Below, piece by piece: positions 28,800-37,312 of a stretch of DNA of 63,055 nt. The stretch covers positions 1-63,055 of the forward strand of contig MBRE01000051.1 in the NCBI GenBank assembly GCA_001698425.1. Reading direction: 5' to 3'. Each line of letters starts with the position of its first letter. Position 1 is the first letter of the stretch. The notes beneath the pieces are model-generated. The model saw only the letters and a program-made list of their open reading frames with translations, was not told the origin of the DNA and did no database searches. Source of the stretch: Oscillatoriales cyanobacterium USR001 (GTDB lineage: Bacteria > Cyanobacteriota > Cyanobacteriia > Cyanobacteriales > Microcoleaceae). A program made the translations under genes and the position numbers.

Positions 28800-29765
28800 A
28801 TGAGATTTATCAACCCCAAAACTGACTACGCCTTTAAAAAGATATTTGGTTCTACGGAAAGCAAAGACATTCTGATTAGCTTTCTCAATGCTTTGGTTTA
28901 TGAAGGCAATTCTACGATTGAAGATTTAGAAATCATTAATCCCAACTTGCCGCCCAAAATCCAAGGTTTAAAAGATACCTATCTCGATGTCAGAGCTACA
29001 CTGAATGACGGTACGCTTGTGATTATTGAAATGCAGGTTTTAAACGTGCAGTCTTTTGGCAAGAGGGTTTTGTTTAATGCGGCGAAAACATACGCTTTTC
29101 AACTCCAAGCAGGAGAAGGCTACCGAATGCTCAAACCAGTTATTGCTTTAACTATTACTGATTTTGAGATGTTCCCCGATCGCGATAAACTTATTTCCCG
29201 CTTTGTTTATCGAGAGAACTCTGAAGGTTGGCGTTATCCTGATAATGAGATTGATTTGGTATTCGTTGAGTTGCCCAAGTTTACCAAAGAACTCGACCAG
29301 CTTGAAACCATTACGGATAAATGGATTTACTTTATCAAATATGCGCGATCGCTTACTTCCATTCCTGAAAATATGGACGATATCTCCGAACTACACCGAG
29401 CCTTTGAAATCGCCAATCAAGCTGATTTAACTCCCTCTGAACTAGAAGATTTGGAACGCCGAGAAATGTTTATCTACGATCAACAAGGTGCGATTAATCT
29501 CGGAATAGAACGGGGGCGCGAATTAGGGCGCGAATTAGGACGTGAAGAGGGACGTGAAGAGGGACGTGAAGAGGGACGTGAAGAGGGACGTGAAGAGGGA
29601 CGTGAAGAGGGACGTGAAGAGGGACGTGAAGAGGGACGTGAAGAAGAAAAGCGTGTCATTGCTCGCAAATTACTGGCTCAACTTGATGATGAGGCGATCG
29701 CCTCAGCTACAGGATTAAGTCTTAAAGCAATTGAAGAGTTGCGTCAGGAAGTGAGTAATGATTGA
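28800..29765 (+). CDS. Rpn family recombination-promoting nuclease / putative transposase
   Basis: The N-terminus (MRFINPKTDYAFKKIFGS) and the core VRATLNDGTLVIIEMQVLN with KRVLFNAAKTYAFQL are the signature of the Rpn/PDDEXK_2 family, PD-(D/E)XK nucleases linked to RecA-independent recombination. The Asp and ExQ active-site residues are visible. Near residue 245 a run of GREE units (repeat at 29538-29645) forms a highly charged helix. The C-terminus (ARKLLAQLDDEAIASATGLS, then IEELR) is the short helical tail usual for the family. It stands alone, 66 bases after the HEPN gene. Confidence 0.87.
   Translation: MRFINPKTDYAFKKIFGSTESKDILISFLNALVYEGNSTIEDLEIINPNLPPKIQGLKDTYLDVRATLNDGTLVIIEMQVLNVQSFGKRVLFNAAKTYAFQLQAGEGYRMLKPVIALTITDFEMFPDRDKLISRFVYRENSEGWRYPDNEIDLVFVELPKFTKELDQLETITDKWIYFIKYARSLTSIPENMDDISELHRAFEIANQADLTPSELEDLERREMFIYDQQGAINLGIERGRELGRELGREEGREEGREEGREEGREEGREEGREEGREEGREEEKRVIARKLLAQLDDEAIASATGLSLKAIEELRQEVSND
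29538..29645 (+). repeat. 12-bp tandem repeat coding for REEG
   Basis: About nine perfect copies of GAGGGACGTGAA lie inside the Rpn gene, preceded by degenerate GREL units. The unit length keeps the frame and the copies are identical, so copy number is likely to vary between strains. Confidence 0.9.
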
Positions 29766-29835
29766 TATCATGTCCGTTTGATTATAACTTAAGACGATCG
29801 CCTGTTTGGTGGGGCGATCGCTTTACCAATTATTT

Positions 29836-31197
29836 ATGTTTCAAGCTACTCGCCGCCGCCTTGCTATTTGGTACACAGCGGTTACTGCTGTACTTTTACT
29901 ACTATTTGCCACAGGCTTTTATATCTATGTCCGTAGCACTTTAATTGAACGCATTGATGATACTCTTAACCACGTAGTAGAAGTAGTAGAAAGATCGCTA
30001 GTCATTGAACCGGTAGAAAATCCTCCGTCTTCTCCCGCTGTCCTTAACGGTCAATTTCAAGTGAATGTACTTGCCAGCTTTCACGATAATAATTATGTCT
30101 TAGAAGACGATCATATTGACTTAGAATGGTTTAGTCCCACAGGTAAATTAATCTGGTCTACCCTGGCTGAACCTTTGAATATTCGCCTTAATTTTAATCT
30201 GAATGGTGAGACAGTTGCTCAAAAAACTAAAGATTCTTCTTATATTCTGCGACAGGTGACAGATCGTGTAGAAATCGGTCGTCAAGTGTTAGGATATCTA
30301 CGGGTTAGTCATCCTTGGTTTGAAGTTACTAAACCGATTCGTCAATTGATGTTAGATTTAGGGATTGGGACTATTTTAACTGTAATATCCGTTGGTGCTA
30401 TTGGTTGGTTATTATCAGGATTAGCGATCGCACCTGTGCGAGAATCTTACCAACATCTTAAGCAATTTACGGCTGATGCGTCCCATGAACTGAGAAATCC
30501 CATTGCTACTATTCAAACTAACGTACAAGTGGCTTTGTCAGAACCAGATATTGACCCGCAACAACAACAGCAGTTACAATTAATAGAAAGGTTGACTCGG
30601 AGGTTAGGAAAATTAGTTGATGATTTACTATTTTTAGCAAGACAAGATAGTGGAATAGTGCCGCAATTGGTGGAAATTCCCTTAGATGCTTTGTTAATAG
30701 AGGTAATCGAAGAACAACAGGTAATTGCTACTGCTGCCGATATTAAACTATCATTAGAAATAGTTGATTCTGTTGTGGCTGAAAATGGTTTTACTGTTTG
30801 CGGAGATTGGGAACAATTAGCGCGTTTATTTACGAATCTTATTAGTAATGCACTGCATTATACTCCGGCTGGTGGTAAAGTTGATATTGAGTTGCAATTT
30901 GTGGTCAAAGGTAAGAAAAGTTCTTCACTACTTGGCGGCGATATACAGGTTAAAATCAAAGATAATGGTATTGGTATTTCACCAGAGGCGATCCCGCATC
31001 TGTTCGATCGCTTCTATCGTGTAGATCCGGCTCGTACTCATCATACTGTTGCAGGTTCGGGATTGGGATTAGCGATCGCTCAGACAATTGTAGAAAATCA
31101 TTATGGTGGCATTCATATCGAAAGTCAACTCAACCAAGGTACTATGGTGACGGTGACTCTACCCGCACACAAATCAACAGAATTTGGTAATTGGTAA
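29836..31197 (+). CDS. Sensor histidine kinase, class I, two membrane segments
   Basis: I chose the start MFQATRRRLAIWYT at 29836, typical for this kinase group; the ATG 30 bases upstream adds an atypical prefix. First membrane segment ~13-32, extracytoplasmic sensor region ~33-170 with ERIDDTLNHVVEVVERS, second segment ~178-200, short linker, HisKA with His ~217 in ADASHELRNP, then LVDDLLFLARQD and an ATPase domain (LISNALHYTP, DNGIGISPE, FDRFYRVDPAR, GSGLGLAIAQ). The group includes the cyanobacterial redox and nickel sensors, but the sensor region does not let me assign a signal. No response regulator lies next to it; the following gene encodes a small secreted protein. Confidence 0.88.
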   Translation: MFQATRRRLAIWYTAVTAVLLLLFATGFYIYVRSTLIERIDDTLNHVVEVVERSLVIEPVENPPSSPAVLNGQFQVNVLASFHDNNYVLEDDHIDLEWFSPTGKLIWSTLAEPLNIRLNFNLNGETVAQKTKDSSYILRQVTDRVEIGRQVLGYLRVSHPWFEVTKPIRQLMLDLGIGTILTVISVGAIGWLLSGLAIAPVRESYQHLKQFTADASHELRNPIATIQTNVQVALSEPDIDPQQQQQLQLIERLTRRLGKLVDDLLFLARQDSGIVPQLVEIPLDALLIEVIEEQQVIATAADIKLSLEIVDSVVAENGFTVCGDWEQLARLFTNLISNALHYTPAGGKVDIELQFVVKGKKSSSLLGGDIQVKIKDNGIGISPEAIPHLFDRFYRVDPARTHHTVAGSGLGLAIAQTIVENHYGGIHIESQLNQGTMVTVTLPAHKSTEFGNW

Positions 31198-31253
31198 CTG
31201 GTAATTGGTAAAATGTCTTAACTTATAAGAGTTGGCAAAGATTAGGAGATATA

Positions 31254-31757
31254 TTGATGATTTCACGCAATCAGTCCCTTAAAATAAATCTCGCTTGGGT
31301 AGCCGCCCTCAGCGGTAGCCTATTAGTTAGTCTCAGTACAATTTCCCTCGCCGGTGGTCCGCCGCCTCAAGGAAAGCCTGTAGCGCAGCCTAATTCTACA
31401 CCTGCGGCACCGCAGACAACTATACCGCCAAAATTTCCTCTTCCTAGTGCTAGAGTTGCACCTTCAGAGGGTGCGTTAACGATTAAACTGGTGAATAATA
31501 CAAATGTTGTGATTAATTATCAAATAGTTGGGCAAATGCAAGAGCGATCGCTGGAGAAAGGTGCAGAAATTCAACTTACCAATCTGAAAACTCCACTTAA
31601 TATTACTTATCAACGTCAAGATGGGGGGTTGTTGATGGCCAGTCCGAAAGCAACTAATCCTCAACTTTTAGAAGTAAGTTTTAGCGCTACAGATAACTTT
31701 AGTGCTGATACAAAATCGATGAATATTCAAGCAGATGGTATTGTATTTCTGAACTAA
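31254..31757 (+). CDS. Small secreted hypothetical protein
   Basis: A signal peptide (~1-34, INLAWVAALSGSLLVSLSTI then SLAGG) is followed by a Pro-rich linker and a ~95-residue beta-rich domain starting GALTIKLVNNTNVVINYQIV. AGGAG stands 8 bases before the ATG at 31257, making that second Met the likely start. It begins 56 bases after the histidine kinase and may be co-transcribed with it; a periplasmic partner of that sensor is possible but unproven. I recognise no family. Confidence 0.6.
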   Translation: MMISRNQSLKINLAWVAALSGSLLVSLSTISLAGGPPPQGKPVAQPNSTPAAPQTTIPPKFPLPSARVAPSEGALTIKLVNNTNVVINYQIVGQMQERSLEKGAEIQLTNLKTPLNITYQRQDGGLLMASPKATNPQLLEVSFSATDNFSADTKSMNIQADGIVFLN

Positions 31758-31785
31758 GGAAAAGGAATAGAAATTAAATAATTAG

Positions 31786-31833
31786 CTTGTTTGTAGTAAG
31801 CGCCAAGCGCGCTAAAGCGCTTACTACAAACCA
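31786..31833. repeat. Dispersed palindromic element, copy 2 of 3
   Basis: It shares the TTTGTAGTAAGCGC arms and the AGCGCTTACTACAAACCA right half with copies at 24737 and 54669, but its left arm is shortened. It again separates convergent genes (the secreted protein and the FemAB-like gene), so it may serve as a terminator for both. Confidence 0.75.
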
Positions 31834-31847
31834 AATCATCAAGTTAT

Positions 31848-33032
31848 TTAATTTTCATTGCTTTTACTAAAAGGTAAATCTTCGTTTACTAAGTTAATTT
31901 CTTCCTGTTCTCTTTCATTAATTTGACTGATATAAGACTTGAGAATTTGGGAGAGGCGGGGGTTATAAAACCGATGTAAACTATAATTAGGTGTGGCGGG
32001 AAAGCCGCGCCTTTTTTTGTGTCTACCACCAGCCCCTGGGTCAAAGGTTTGAATGTTATTAGCGATCGCCCACTCAATGGGTGTATAATAACAAGCATCA
32101 AAGTGTAAGCATTCTATGTCTTGCAAACTTCCCCAGTAACGCCCATAAAGCCGATCGCCTTTATAGAGACAAAAAGACATTCCTGCGGGTTCGCGATCGT
32201 CTTGCTGATTGTAGGCGGCGACAAATAGGACGCGATCGCGATAATTATGATGTAATTCTTCAAAAAATCGCTTAGTTAAATATTTGCTTCCCCACCAACC
32301 AAATTTGTCGCAGGTATTCTCATAAAAGGTGTACATTCTGGTAAATAAAGCTTGGGGAATTGCATCACCTGTAAAAGTTTTAACTTGTAAACCTGCTTTT
32401 TCTACCGCCTTACGTTCTCGTTTAATATTACGTCTTTGATTAGCATTAAAAGCGCCCAAATAATCATCAAAAGTTTGATAGCCTTGATTTTGCCAAATGT
32501 AACTATGGTGTAACCAAGTGCTAAAACCATTTCTTTCCATAATTGGCCGCCATTCGGGGTCAACATAGAGGAAATTACAGCCAGAAATGCCGTTGCGATC
32601 GCAAAAATGATCGATCGTATTAATCATCAATCCTGTCAATAAATCTTCATCTTCACCAGGGGCAATTAAAAATCTATAACCTTCGGCGGGAGTGAAGGGA
32701 GTCATCCCCATTAATTTGGGATAATATTGAACACCTAAACGGTTAGCTAAATCGGCCCATTGGTTATCAAAAACAAATTCACCGTAACTATGACTTTTAA
32801 CATAAAGGGGGGCGGCCGCAATTAATTGGCGATTACGCCATACTGTTAAATGATAGGGCAACCAACCTGTATTGGCGGTGGTACTGCCAGAAATTTCTAA
32901 ATTATTTAACCAATGCCATTCTAAAAAAGGTGTTTTCAATGGTTTGGCTAAAGCATCCCAGGCAGTTTGGGGAATTTCCGCAATTTTGCTAATCCAAGTA
33001 ACAGAATATTGAGGTTTAAGTTGTTCTACCAT
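31848..33032 (-). CDS. FemAB-like / GNAT-fold acyltransferase (DUF482 type)
   Basis: The 394-residue protein follows the FemAB_like (peptidogalycan biosynthesis) pattern: WDALAKPLKTPFLEWHWL near the N-terminus, HLTVWRNRQLIAAAPLYVKS with GEFVFDNQWAD, then LGAFNANQRRNIKRERKAVE, FYENTCDKFGWWGSKYLT, AGMSFCLYKGDRLYGRYWGS and FDPGAGGRHKKRRGF. The family has two GNAT-type folds. The substrate is unknown; amino-acid transfer to cell-wall precursors is a frequent guess. It is transcribed alone. Confidence 0.85.
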   Translation of the reverse strand: MVEQLKPQYSVTWISKIAEIPQTAWDALAKPLKTPFLEWHWLNNLEISGSTTANTGWLPYHLTVWRNRQLIAAAPLYVKSHSYGEFVFDNQWADLANRLGVQYYPKLMGMTPFTPAEGYRFLIAPGEDEDLLTGLMINTIDHFCDRNGISGCNFLYVDPEWRPIMERNGFSTWLHHSYIWQNQGYQTFDDYLGAFNANQRRNIKRERKAVEKAGLQVKTFTGDAIPQALFTRMYTFYENTCDKFGWWGSKYLTKRFFEELHHNYRDRVLFVAAYNQQDDREPAGMSFCLYKGDRLYGRYWGSLQDIECLHFDACYYTPIEWAIANNIQTFDPGAGGRHKKRRGFPATPNYSLHRFYNPRLSQILKSYISQINEREQEEINLVNEDLPFSKSNEN

Positions 33033-33071
33033 ATATTGAAAATTGGGTAATAGTTAATGGGTAATGGGCGG

Positions 33072-33310
33072 CCGCCAGGGGTTAAAACCCCTGTCTAATA
33101 GTTTAAGTCCTCTAAAGAGGACTAATGAGTTCTTTAAGCTGTTCGACATTTAAAAGAGCCATATATGGTGGCGAATGCCATTCGCCCTTACTAAATCTGG
33201 AGGCATTGCGTAAGTCCTGCATTAGCTGTTTATTAGATGCAAAACAGCTTAACAGCTTAGTCCTCTTCAGAGGACTTAATTTTTGAGACAGGGGTTTTAA
33301 CCCCTGGCGG
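33072..33310. mobile_element. MITE-like palindromic element of ~240 bp with a nested second repeat
   Basis: The ends are long inverted repeats: CCGCCAGGGGTTAAAACCCC and CTGTC at the left and its complement at the right, each followed inward by AGTCCTCTnnAGAGGACT, so every arm is itself two hairpins. The centre (~33160-33225) holds a different repeat, ATATATGGTGGCGAATGCC and ATTCGCC, that recurs at 62948. No coding capacity. The element fills most of the 325-base gap between the FemAB-like and RibD-like genes. Confidence 0.75.
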
Positions 33311-33357
33311 ACTAAAGGTTCGGCGTTAAGTTAATACCAATTGGTAATGGGTAAGTC

Positions 33358-34053
33358 CTATCTAATTAGACGATAATGTAAGAAGACTTCTTGTGCAACC
33401 TGATTAACTGCTAAAAGTTCTAATTTTGGTGCTAAATTTGCTAAAAATCCTTCTCCTTCGACTGGTGTTGGCGCATTCACTCCTCCCAAAATTAAAGGAC
33501 AAATTGTTAACCAAAATTCATCAATTAAGTCAGCCTTAAGTAGAGATGCTACCAGTTTTCCTCCTCCCAAAATTACTAATTTTTCCCATCCTAAGATAGC
33601 TAACTGATTAAAAGCATGAATAAAATCAATTTCTCTTTCTGGTGTTGAAGAGACTAAAATGCGGTCAAATTTAGTTTTCAGTGTTTCTGGTATATTCTCC
33701 ATTTTAGTAGTTAACAGCCATCTAGGTACTGGTTGCTGAAAAAAGCGTAAATTAGGGTCAAAGTTAGGCGATCGCGAACAAACCATCTGTATCGGTTGTG
33801 ACGGTTTCCCTTGATTTTCCCTCATTTTCAGCAATTCCGGCGTAGAAACTCTCATGGTTGTCCCATAGGCGCGAAGGGTGTCACTACCAAATAATACACC
33901 ATCTGCAATCGCGATTTGTGTTTCCAGGTGAATTTTATCATTAATAGAGCCAAATCTTGCAGGCGATCGCGTGCGATCGGTAATTTTACCATCCACAGTC
34001 ATCGCGAGAATCACAGTTGTATGGGGTCTTTTGATTTGACCATTTAATGTCAT
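33358..34053 (-). CDS. RibD C-terminal / dihydrofolate-reductase-fold reductase
   Basis: The 231-residue protein matches the reductase half of RibD, which reduces the ribosylamino-uracil intermediate of riboflavin synthesis with NADPH. Visible motifs are TTVILAMTVDGKITDR, IADGVLFGSDTLRAYGTTM, LGWEKLVILGGGKLVASLL and DEFWLTICPLILGGVNAPT. No deaminase domain is present, so it is a stand-alone reductase. It may be a pathway enzyme or a paralogue of unknown substrate. The start MTLNGQIKRP at 34053 overlaps the stop of an NB-ARC remnant. The same MTLN(A/G)QI start survives as scraps at 42635 and 53139. Confidence 0.85.
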   Translation of the reverse strand: MTLNGQIKRPHTTVILAMTVDGKITDRTRSPARFGSINDKIHLETQIAIADGVLFGSDTLRAYGTTMRVSTPELLKMRENQGKPSQPIQMVCSRSPNFDPNLRFFQQPVPRWLLTTKMENIPETLKTKFDRILVSSTPEREIDFIHAFNQLAILGWEKLVILGGGKLVASLLKADLIDEFWLTICPLILGGVNAPTPVEGEGFLANLAPKLELLAVNQVAQEVFLHYRLIR

Positions 34054-34235
34054 CGTAATTTGGATTTAATGTATTGTTGAAATATAGGATTAATGAGAAA
34101 TAGCGATCGCGCTAAAATTTCCTTGAGTTCGGTTTGCAGCGTGGAAAGTGTGGGAGTGTAGCCCAGGCTGCGCCAGATAATGTAACGTGAGTTCGATTTG
34201 AGTTTGTTCGATCGTCGTGAGTTGGCGCTGCGCTT
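34050..34235 (-). pseudogene. Remnant of the NB-ARC gene (internal deletion and frameshift)
   Basis: The minus strand reads YIIWRSLGYTPTLSTLQTEL then K, followed directly by EILARSLFLINPIFQQYIKS and KLR before the stop. The intact NB-ARC protein at 34974-36356 has YIIWQSLDRTPTLSTLQTEL in its middle and FLLNPVFQQYIQSKLNQI at its very end, so about 260 residues are missing between. The TGA stop at 34052-34050 overlaps the ATG of the RibD-like gene. Upstream (IEQTQIE, like LIEEIQTQ) the similarity continues in a different frame. Confidence 0.8.
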
Positions 34236-34282
34236 TGGTACAAGTTAGGATATACTGAAAGTAACTGAATTGAGCAAAGCTG

Positions 34283-34498
34283 ATGAAAGTTAAAGTAACA
34301 GAACAAGGTGTAGTTATTCCCAAGGATTTTCTCAAGGGAGTTGAAGAGGTAGAAATTCGTAAGGAGAATAATATTATCTTTGTGATCGTAACTAATCAGA
34401 CAGATCCAATTTTTGAGATGGGGATGAACCCGGTAAACTGCGGGGTTTCTGATGCTTCTGAAAAACTAGATAATTATATTTACAGTTCTGTTGAATGA
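34283..34498 (+). CDS. VapB-type antitoxin
   Basis: The 71-residue protein has an N-terminal strand-rich segment (MKVKVTEQGVVIPKDFL) resembling an AbrB/MazE-type swapped-hairpin domain, then EVEIRKENNIIFVI and an acidic tail. The gene overlaps the PIN toxin gene by four bases (ATGA), the usual antitoxin-first arrangement. It should bind its own promoter and block the toxin (family knowledge). Its promoter lies in the NB-ARC remnant just upstream. Confidence 0.75.
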   Translation: MKVKVTEQGVVIPKDFLKGVEEVEIRKENNIIFVIVTNQTDPIFEMGMNPVNCGVSDASEKLDNYIYSSVE

Positions 34499-34902
34499 GC
34501 AATTTCTTTTTAGATACCAGTTATATTATCGCTTTGGAAACAGCCGATGATATCAATCATTCTCGGACATTAAACCATTGGCAAAATTTGATTAATGGGA
34601 AACCCAAATTGGTGACTACATCTTATATTTTTGACGAAATGGTGACATTTTTTAATAGTCGCAATCGTCATCATAAAGCTGTTGAAGTTGGGAGTCGCTT
34701 ACTTCGTAGTTCGTTAGTTCAGTTTATCCATGTTGATGAAGTGCTATTTTTTGAGGGATGGCAATTATTTCAACAATATAATGATAAGTCATACTCACTG
34801 ACTGACTGCATTTCTTTTGTGGTAATGACTCAATTAAATATTCGCACAGCTTTAAGTTTTGACAACCATTTTGTTCAAGCTGGTTTTGAAAAGTTGCCTT
34901 GA
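34495..34902 (+). CDS. PIN domain ribonuclease toxin (VapC-like)
   Basis: The 135-residue protein is of normal PIN length. The acidic active-site residues are visible: Asp7 in FFLDTSYIIALE, the acidic pair in SYIFDEMVTF, Asp in YSLTDCISFVVM and Asp in ALSFDNHF. VapC toxins cut tRNA or rRNA in a Mg-dependent way. The start ATG overlaps the antitoxin stop. The module is intact, unlike several others in this island. Confidence 0.88.
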   Translation: MSNFFLDTSYIIALETADDINHSRTLNHWQNLINGKPKLVTTSYIFDEMVTFFNSRNRHHKAVEVGSRLLRSSLVQFIHVDEVLFFEGWQLFQQYNDKSYSLTDCISFVVMTQLNIRTALSFDNHFVQAGFEKLP

Positions 34903-34973
34903 TACAGCGGATTCCCGGTTTACGAAGCACAGCCAGAAACCGGGTTTCTTCTAAATTTCTTGCCAGAAATAGG

Positions 34974-36356
34974 TTATATCTGATTTAATTTCGACTGAAT
35001 GTATTGTTGAAATACGGGATTGAGGAGAAACCGCGATCGCGCTTCTACTTGCACTTTTTCTACTAAGCTACGTCTGGTTAAAGATTGGATGATTTCCCAC
35101 AATTCAGCTTTGGATAAGTTACTATCAGCAGGTTGTCGTGAAATATCAACGGCTTCATTTTGACTGGCTAACCAGTATAATACCTTTTTTTCTGATTCTG
35201 ATAAACGCTCCAGGTGAGGTTCTAAAAGGGGTTCTAAGTCACCTAAAAATAAATCATTTGTATTATCTAAAAATAAGGAAACGCTACCATCAAATAATTC
35301 TATAATTGTAGCAGCGATGATATTTAGCCAGGAAGGATGACCTTGATAAAGGTTGATTAATTCTGACCATTTTTCTTCATCTTTTAATACTTTTTCTCTG
35401 AGAATTTCTGCGGCTTGTTCTCCTAGTTCTTGGAGGTGTAATGTTTTAGTAGCTTGGTTTTCTGCTTCTAAATTCGCGATTTCTTTGGGTTTTTCCCAAC
35501 TGAGGAGAATTAAACAACTTTGGTGGGAGGATGTGGCAATTTGTTTGAAAAATTTGCCGTAATCTTCATAGCCTGGTAAATATTGACTGACTAATTCACC
35601 GGCTTTAAAGATGTTGTGTAGATCATCAAGAATTACTAGACAATGTGAGGTGCGAAAATAATCTATGACTGTGGGTAATGGGGTTGATTGGGATTGGGAA
35701 AAAAATTGTTTGAGTTCGGTTTGGAGGGTGGAAAGGGTGGGTGTGCGATCGAGGCTTTGCCAGATAATATAATCGAATTGGGTTTGTATTTCTTCGATGA
35801 GTTTGAGGGCGATCGCGCTTTTGCCAATTCCACTTAGGCCGTAGATGGTAATTAAACGGGTGTGTTGTTGTAAAATCCATTCTTTGAGGGTGGTGAGTTC
35901 GGAGGTGCGATCGTAATAGTAGGTTAATTCGGGTGCGTCTGTTAAGTTGATGATGGGGGATTGATTTTGGGTTTGGGGAGAGTCAGGGGGAGTGTGCGAT
36001 CGCGTTTTTGTATCTTCAATATTTTGTATAAATTGACCGCCAATATTGACATTATCAAATTGTAATAAACAGTGACCTGATTGAGAAGATTGAGAAAGAC
36101 TATATTTTTTTTCTAACTTAGAACGAAAATTAAACTTATTGAGGTCTTTTCCTAATTCTTCACCTAACTTTTCCCATAACTTAGCCGCTTCTTTTTTAAC
36201 GTGAGATTCACTGCAATGGAAGTCTTTAGCGATTTGAGGATATTTTTGTCTTTGCCAAACACCCGATAGTATTGCTTCCTGTAGGGGTGTGAGATGTTCT
36301 CCAGTTTTATTAAAAATTGAATTATTCGCCCATTCTACGACATCTTCAACATTCAT
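34974..36356 (-). CDS. vMAP-type HTH plus NB-ARC ATPase
   Basis: Residues ~1-75 (VEWANNSIFNKTGEHLTPLQ, then VWQRQKYPQIAKDFHCSESH) match the N-terminal helix-turn-helix region that heads many cyanobacterial NB-ARC and vWA-MoxR-associated proteins. After a Ser/Thr/Gln linker comes the NB-ARC: Walker A IYGLSGIGKSAIALKL (~168-183), Walker B CLVILDDLHNIF and a GxP-like HPSWL. The C-terminal winged-helix part ends FLLNPVFQQYIQSKLNQI. No WD40, TPR or effector domain follows, so at 460 residues it is short for the class. Such STAND ATPases are signal-dependent switches, often in conflict systems. A deleted copy lies at 34050. Confidence 0.82.
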   Translation of the reverse strand: MNVEDVVEWANNSIFNKTGEHLTPLQEAILSGVWQRQKYPQIAKDFHCSESHVKKEAAKLWEKLGEELGKDLNKFNFRSKLEKKYSLSQSSQSGHCLLQFDNVNIGGQFIQNIEDTKTRSHTPPDSPQTQNQSPIINLTDAPELTYYYDRTSELTTLKEWILQQHTRLITIYGLSGIGKSAIALKLIEEIQTQFDYIIWQSLDRTPTLSTLQTELKQFFSQSQSTPLPTVIDYFRTSHCLVILDDLHNIFKAGELVSQYLPGYEDYGKFFKQIATSSHQSCLILLSWEKPKEIANLEAENQATKTLHLQELGEQAAEILREKVLKDEEKWSELINLYQGHPSWLNIIAATIIELFDGSVSLFLDNTNDLFLGDLEPLLEPHLERLSESEKKVLYWLASQNEAVDISRQPADSNLSKAELWEIIQSLTRRSLVEKVQVEARSRFLLNPVFQQYIQSKLNQI

Positions 36357-36552
36357 GGGTCAGGGTTGAGTGAGGTTCAATGTACTATATCCTACTAAAT
36401 CCTACTTTGTCAACTGAATTGTACCAGATTCTACTAAATTGGTTCGGGATGGTTGGGAAAATTGGGTGCTGAATGCTACGGTTTGGAGTTGTCAAAGGTA
36501 AAACGCACAAAATAAGATTTAGAGATAGCTAAATAATCAAGAGGTTACTACG

Positions 36553-36801
36553 ATGACTCTTAAAATGAATTTATTGTGTTCTTCTTGTCAATATCGAACC
36601 TTGCATGAAGAAATGAGTTATACTGACCTAGCAAAACTCACTAAGGAAACAGGAGTTTTGGAGAACGGTCTAGCTGCCCTTTTAGATCGTTATTCTTGGG
36701 CTAAGTCTTTCTTCCACTTTAAGAATGATTCTGGCAAGAGAATAATCGCCATGCAATGTACTGTATGTGGTTCTCCTCGTGAACTAGGCGATGGAATTTG
36801 A
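36553..36801 (+). CDS. Small putative zinc-ribbon protein
   Basis: This 82-residue frame has two CxxC knuckles (LLCSSCQYRT near the start and MQCTVCGSPRE near the end) about 55 residues apart, and AAGAGG 9 bases before the ATG. These support a real small zinc-binding protein, but I recognise no family. Its 3' end touches an antitoxin remnant on the other strand. Confidence 0.45.
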   Translation: MTLKMNLLCSSCQYRTLHEEMSYTDLAKLTKETGVLENGLAALLDRYSWAKSFFHFKNDSGKRIIAMQCTVCGSPRELGDGI

Positions 36802-36802
36802 G

Positions 36803-36884
36803 AGTATTCTAGAAATCGTGATAGTGCTACTTGAGAGTCCTTTGGAAGCGTCAGAACTTTAGATTCAAGATTTTTAAGCGTCAT
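36803..36884 (-). pseudogene. Remnant of an addiction-module antitoxin (5' end only)
   Basis: The minus strand reads MTLKNLESKVLTLPKDSQVA then LSRFLEYS, matching the first ~28 residues of the intact genes at 38078, 40052 and 40999 (MTLENLEAEVLALPKDSQAA). One codon is lost and the frame then runs into unrelated sequence. The upstream bases (CATAGTATTTAAGAATTTTT on the plus strand) also match those copies. Confidence 0.75.
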
Positions 36885-37048
36885 AGTATTTAAGAATTTT
36901 TTGATACATTAATTCTATCATCTCTACTTTGAAATTAAAAACTATATTACTAGCTGATTACTCGCAAGTCACAGAAGCGCGATCGCCTTTCCCCAGTATT
37001 AGAAGCGCGATCGCACTTTAATTTCATACTTTTACCCAAACAAAAAGG

Positions 37049-37312
37049 CTATTTATAAACATCTCCGCGAGAACCAATCTGAGTTACAACATAAACTTGA
37101 TTGTCTCTGTCTTCTAAAAACACTACGCGATATTTACCCACTCGCAATCGTAATTCAGGACGACCTTTCAGGGGTTTAATATCAAGTCCTGTAGAATCTG
37201 TAACTAACGCATCCAAAGCCTTAACAATACGCACTTGATCGTCCAGTTGCATTCGTTCTAAATAGCGTTCCGCTGCTTTCAACAGAATATAATCAGTCAA
37301 TTTTTTCTCCAA
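37049..37312 (-). CDS. ParE/RelE-fold toxin
   Basis: The 87-residue protein has the RelE/ParE pattern: KAAERYLERMQLDDQVRIVK, then DIKPLKGRPELRLRVGKYRV and VFLEDRDNQVYVVTQIGSRG. Members either cut mRNA at the ribosome or poison gyrase; which applies cannot be told from this. It overlaps the 3' end of its antitoxin gene by 20 bases and is translated after it. A second copy at 39200-39464 is frameshifted. Confidence 0.85.
   Translation of the reverse strand: MEKKLTDYILLKAAERYLERMQLDDQVRIVKALDALVTDSTGLDIKPLKGRPELRLRVGKYRVVFLEDRDNQVYVVTQIGSRGDVYK

Noticed and set aside
29480..29668. (SRPSSRP)n frame on the minus strand
   Set aside because: It is the reverse reading of the GREE repeat tract in the Rpn gene.
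34090..34335. Minus-strand frame of 81 codons upstream of the RibD-like gene
   Set aside because: In another frame the same DNA encodes recognisable NB-ARC fragments, and the frame runs across the VapB start, so it is a shadow of a remnant.
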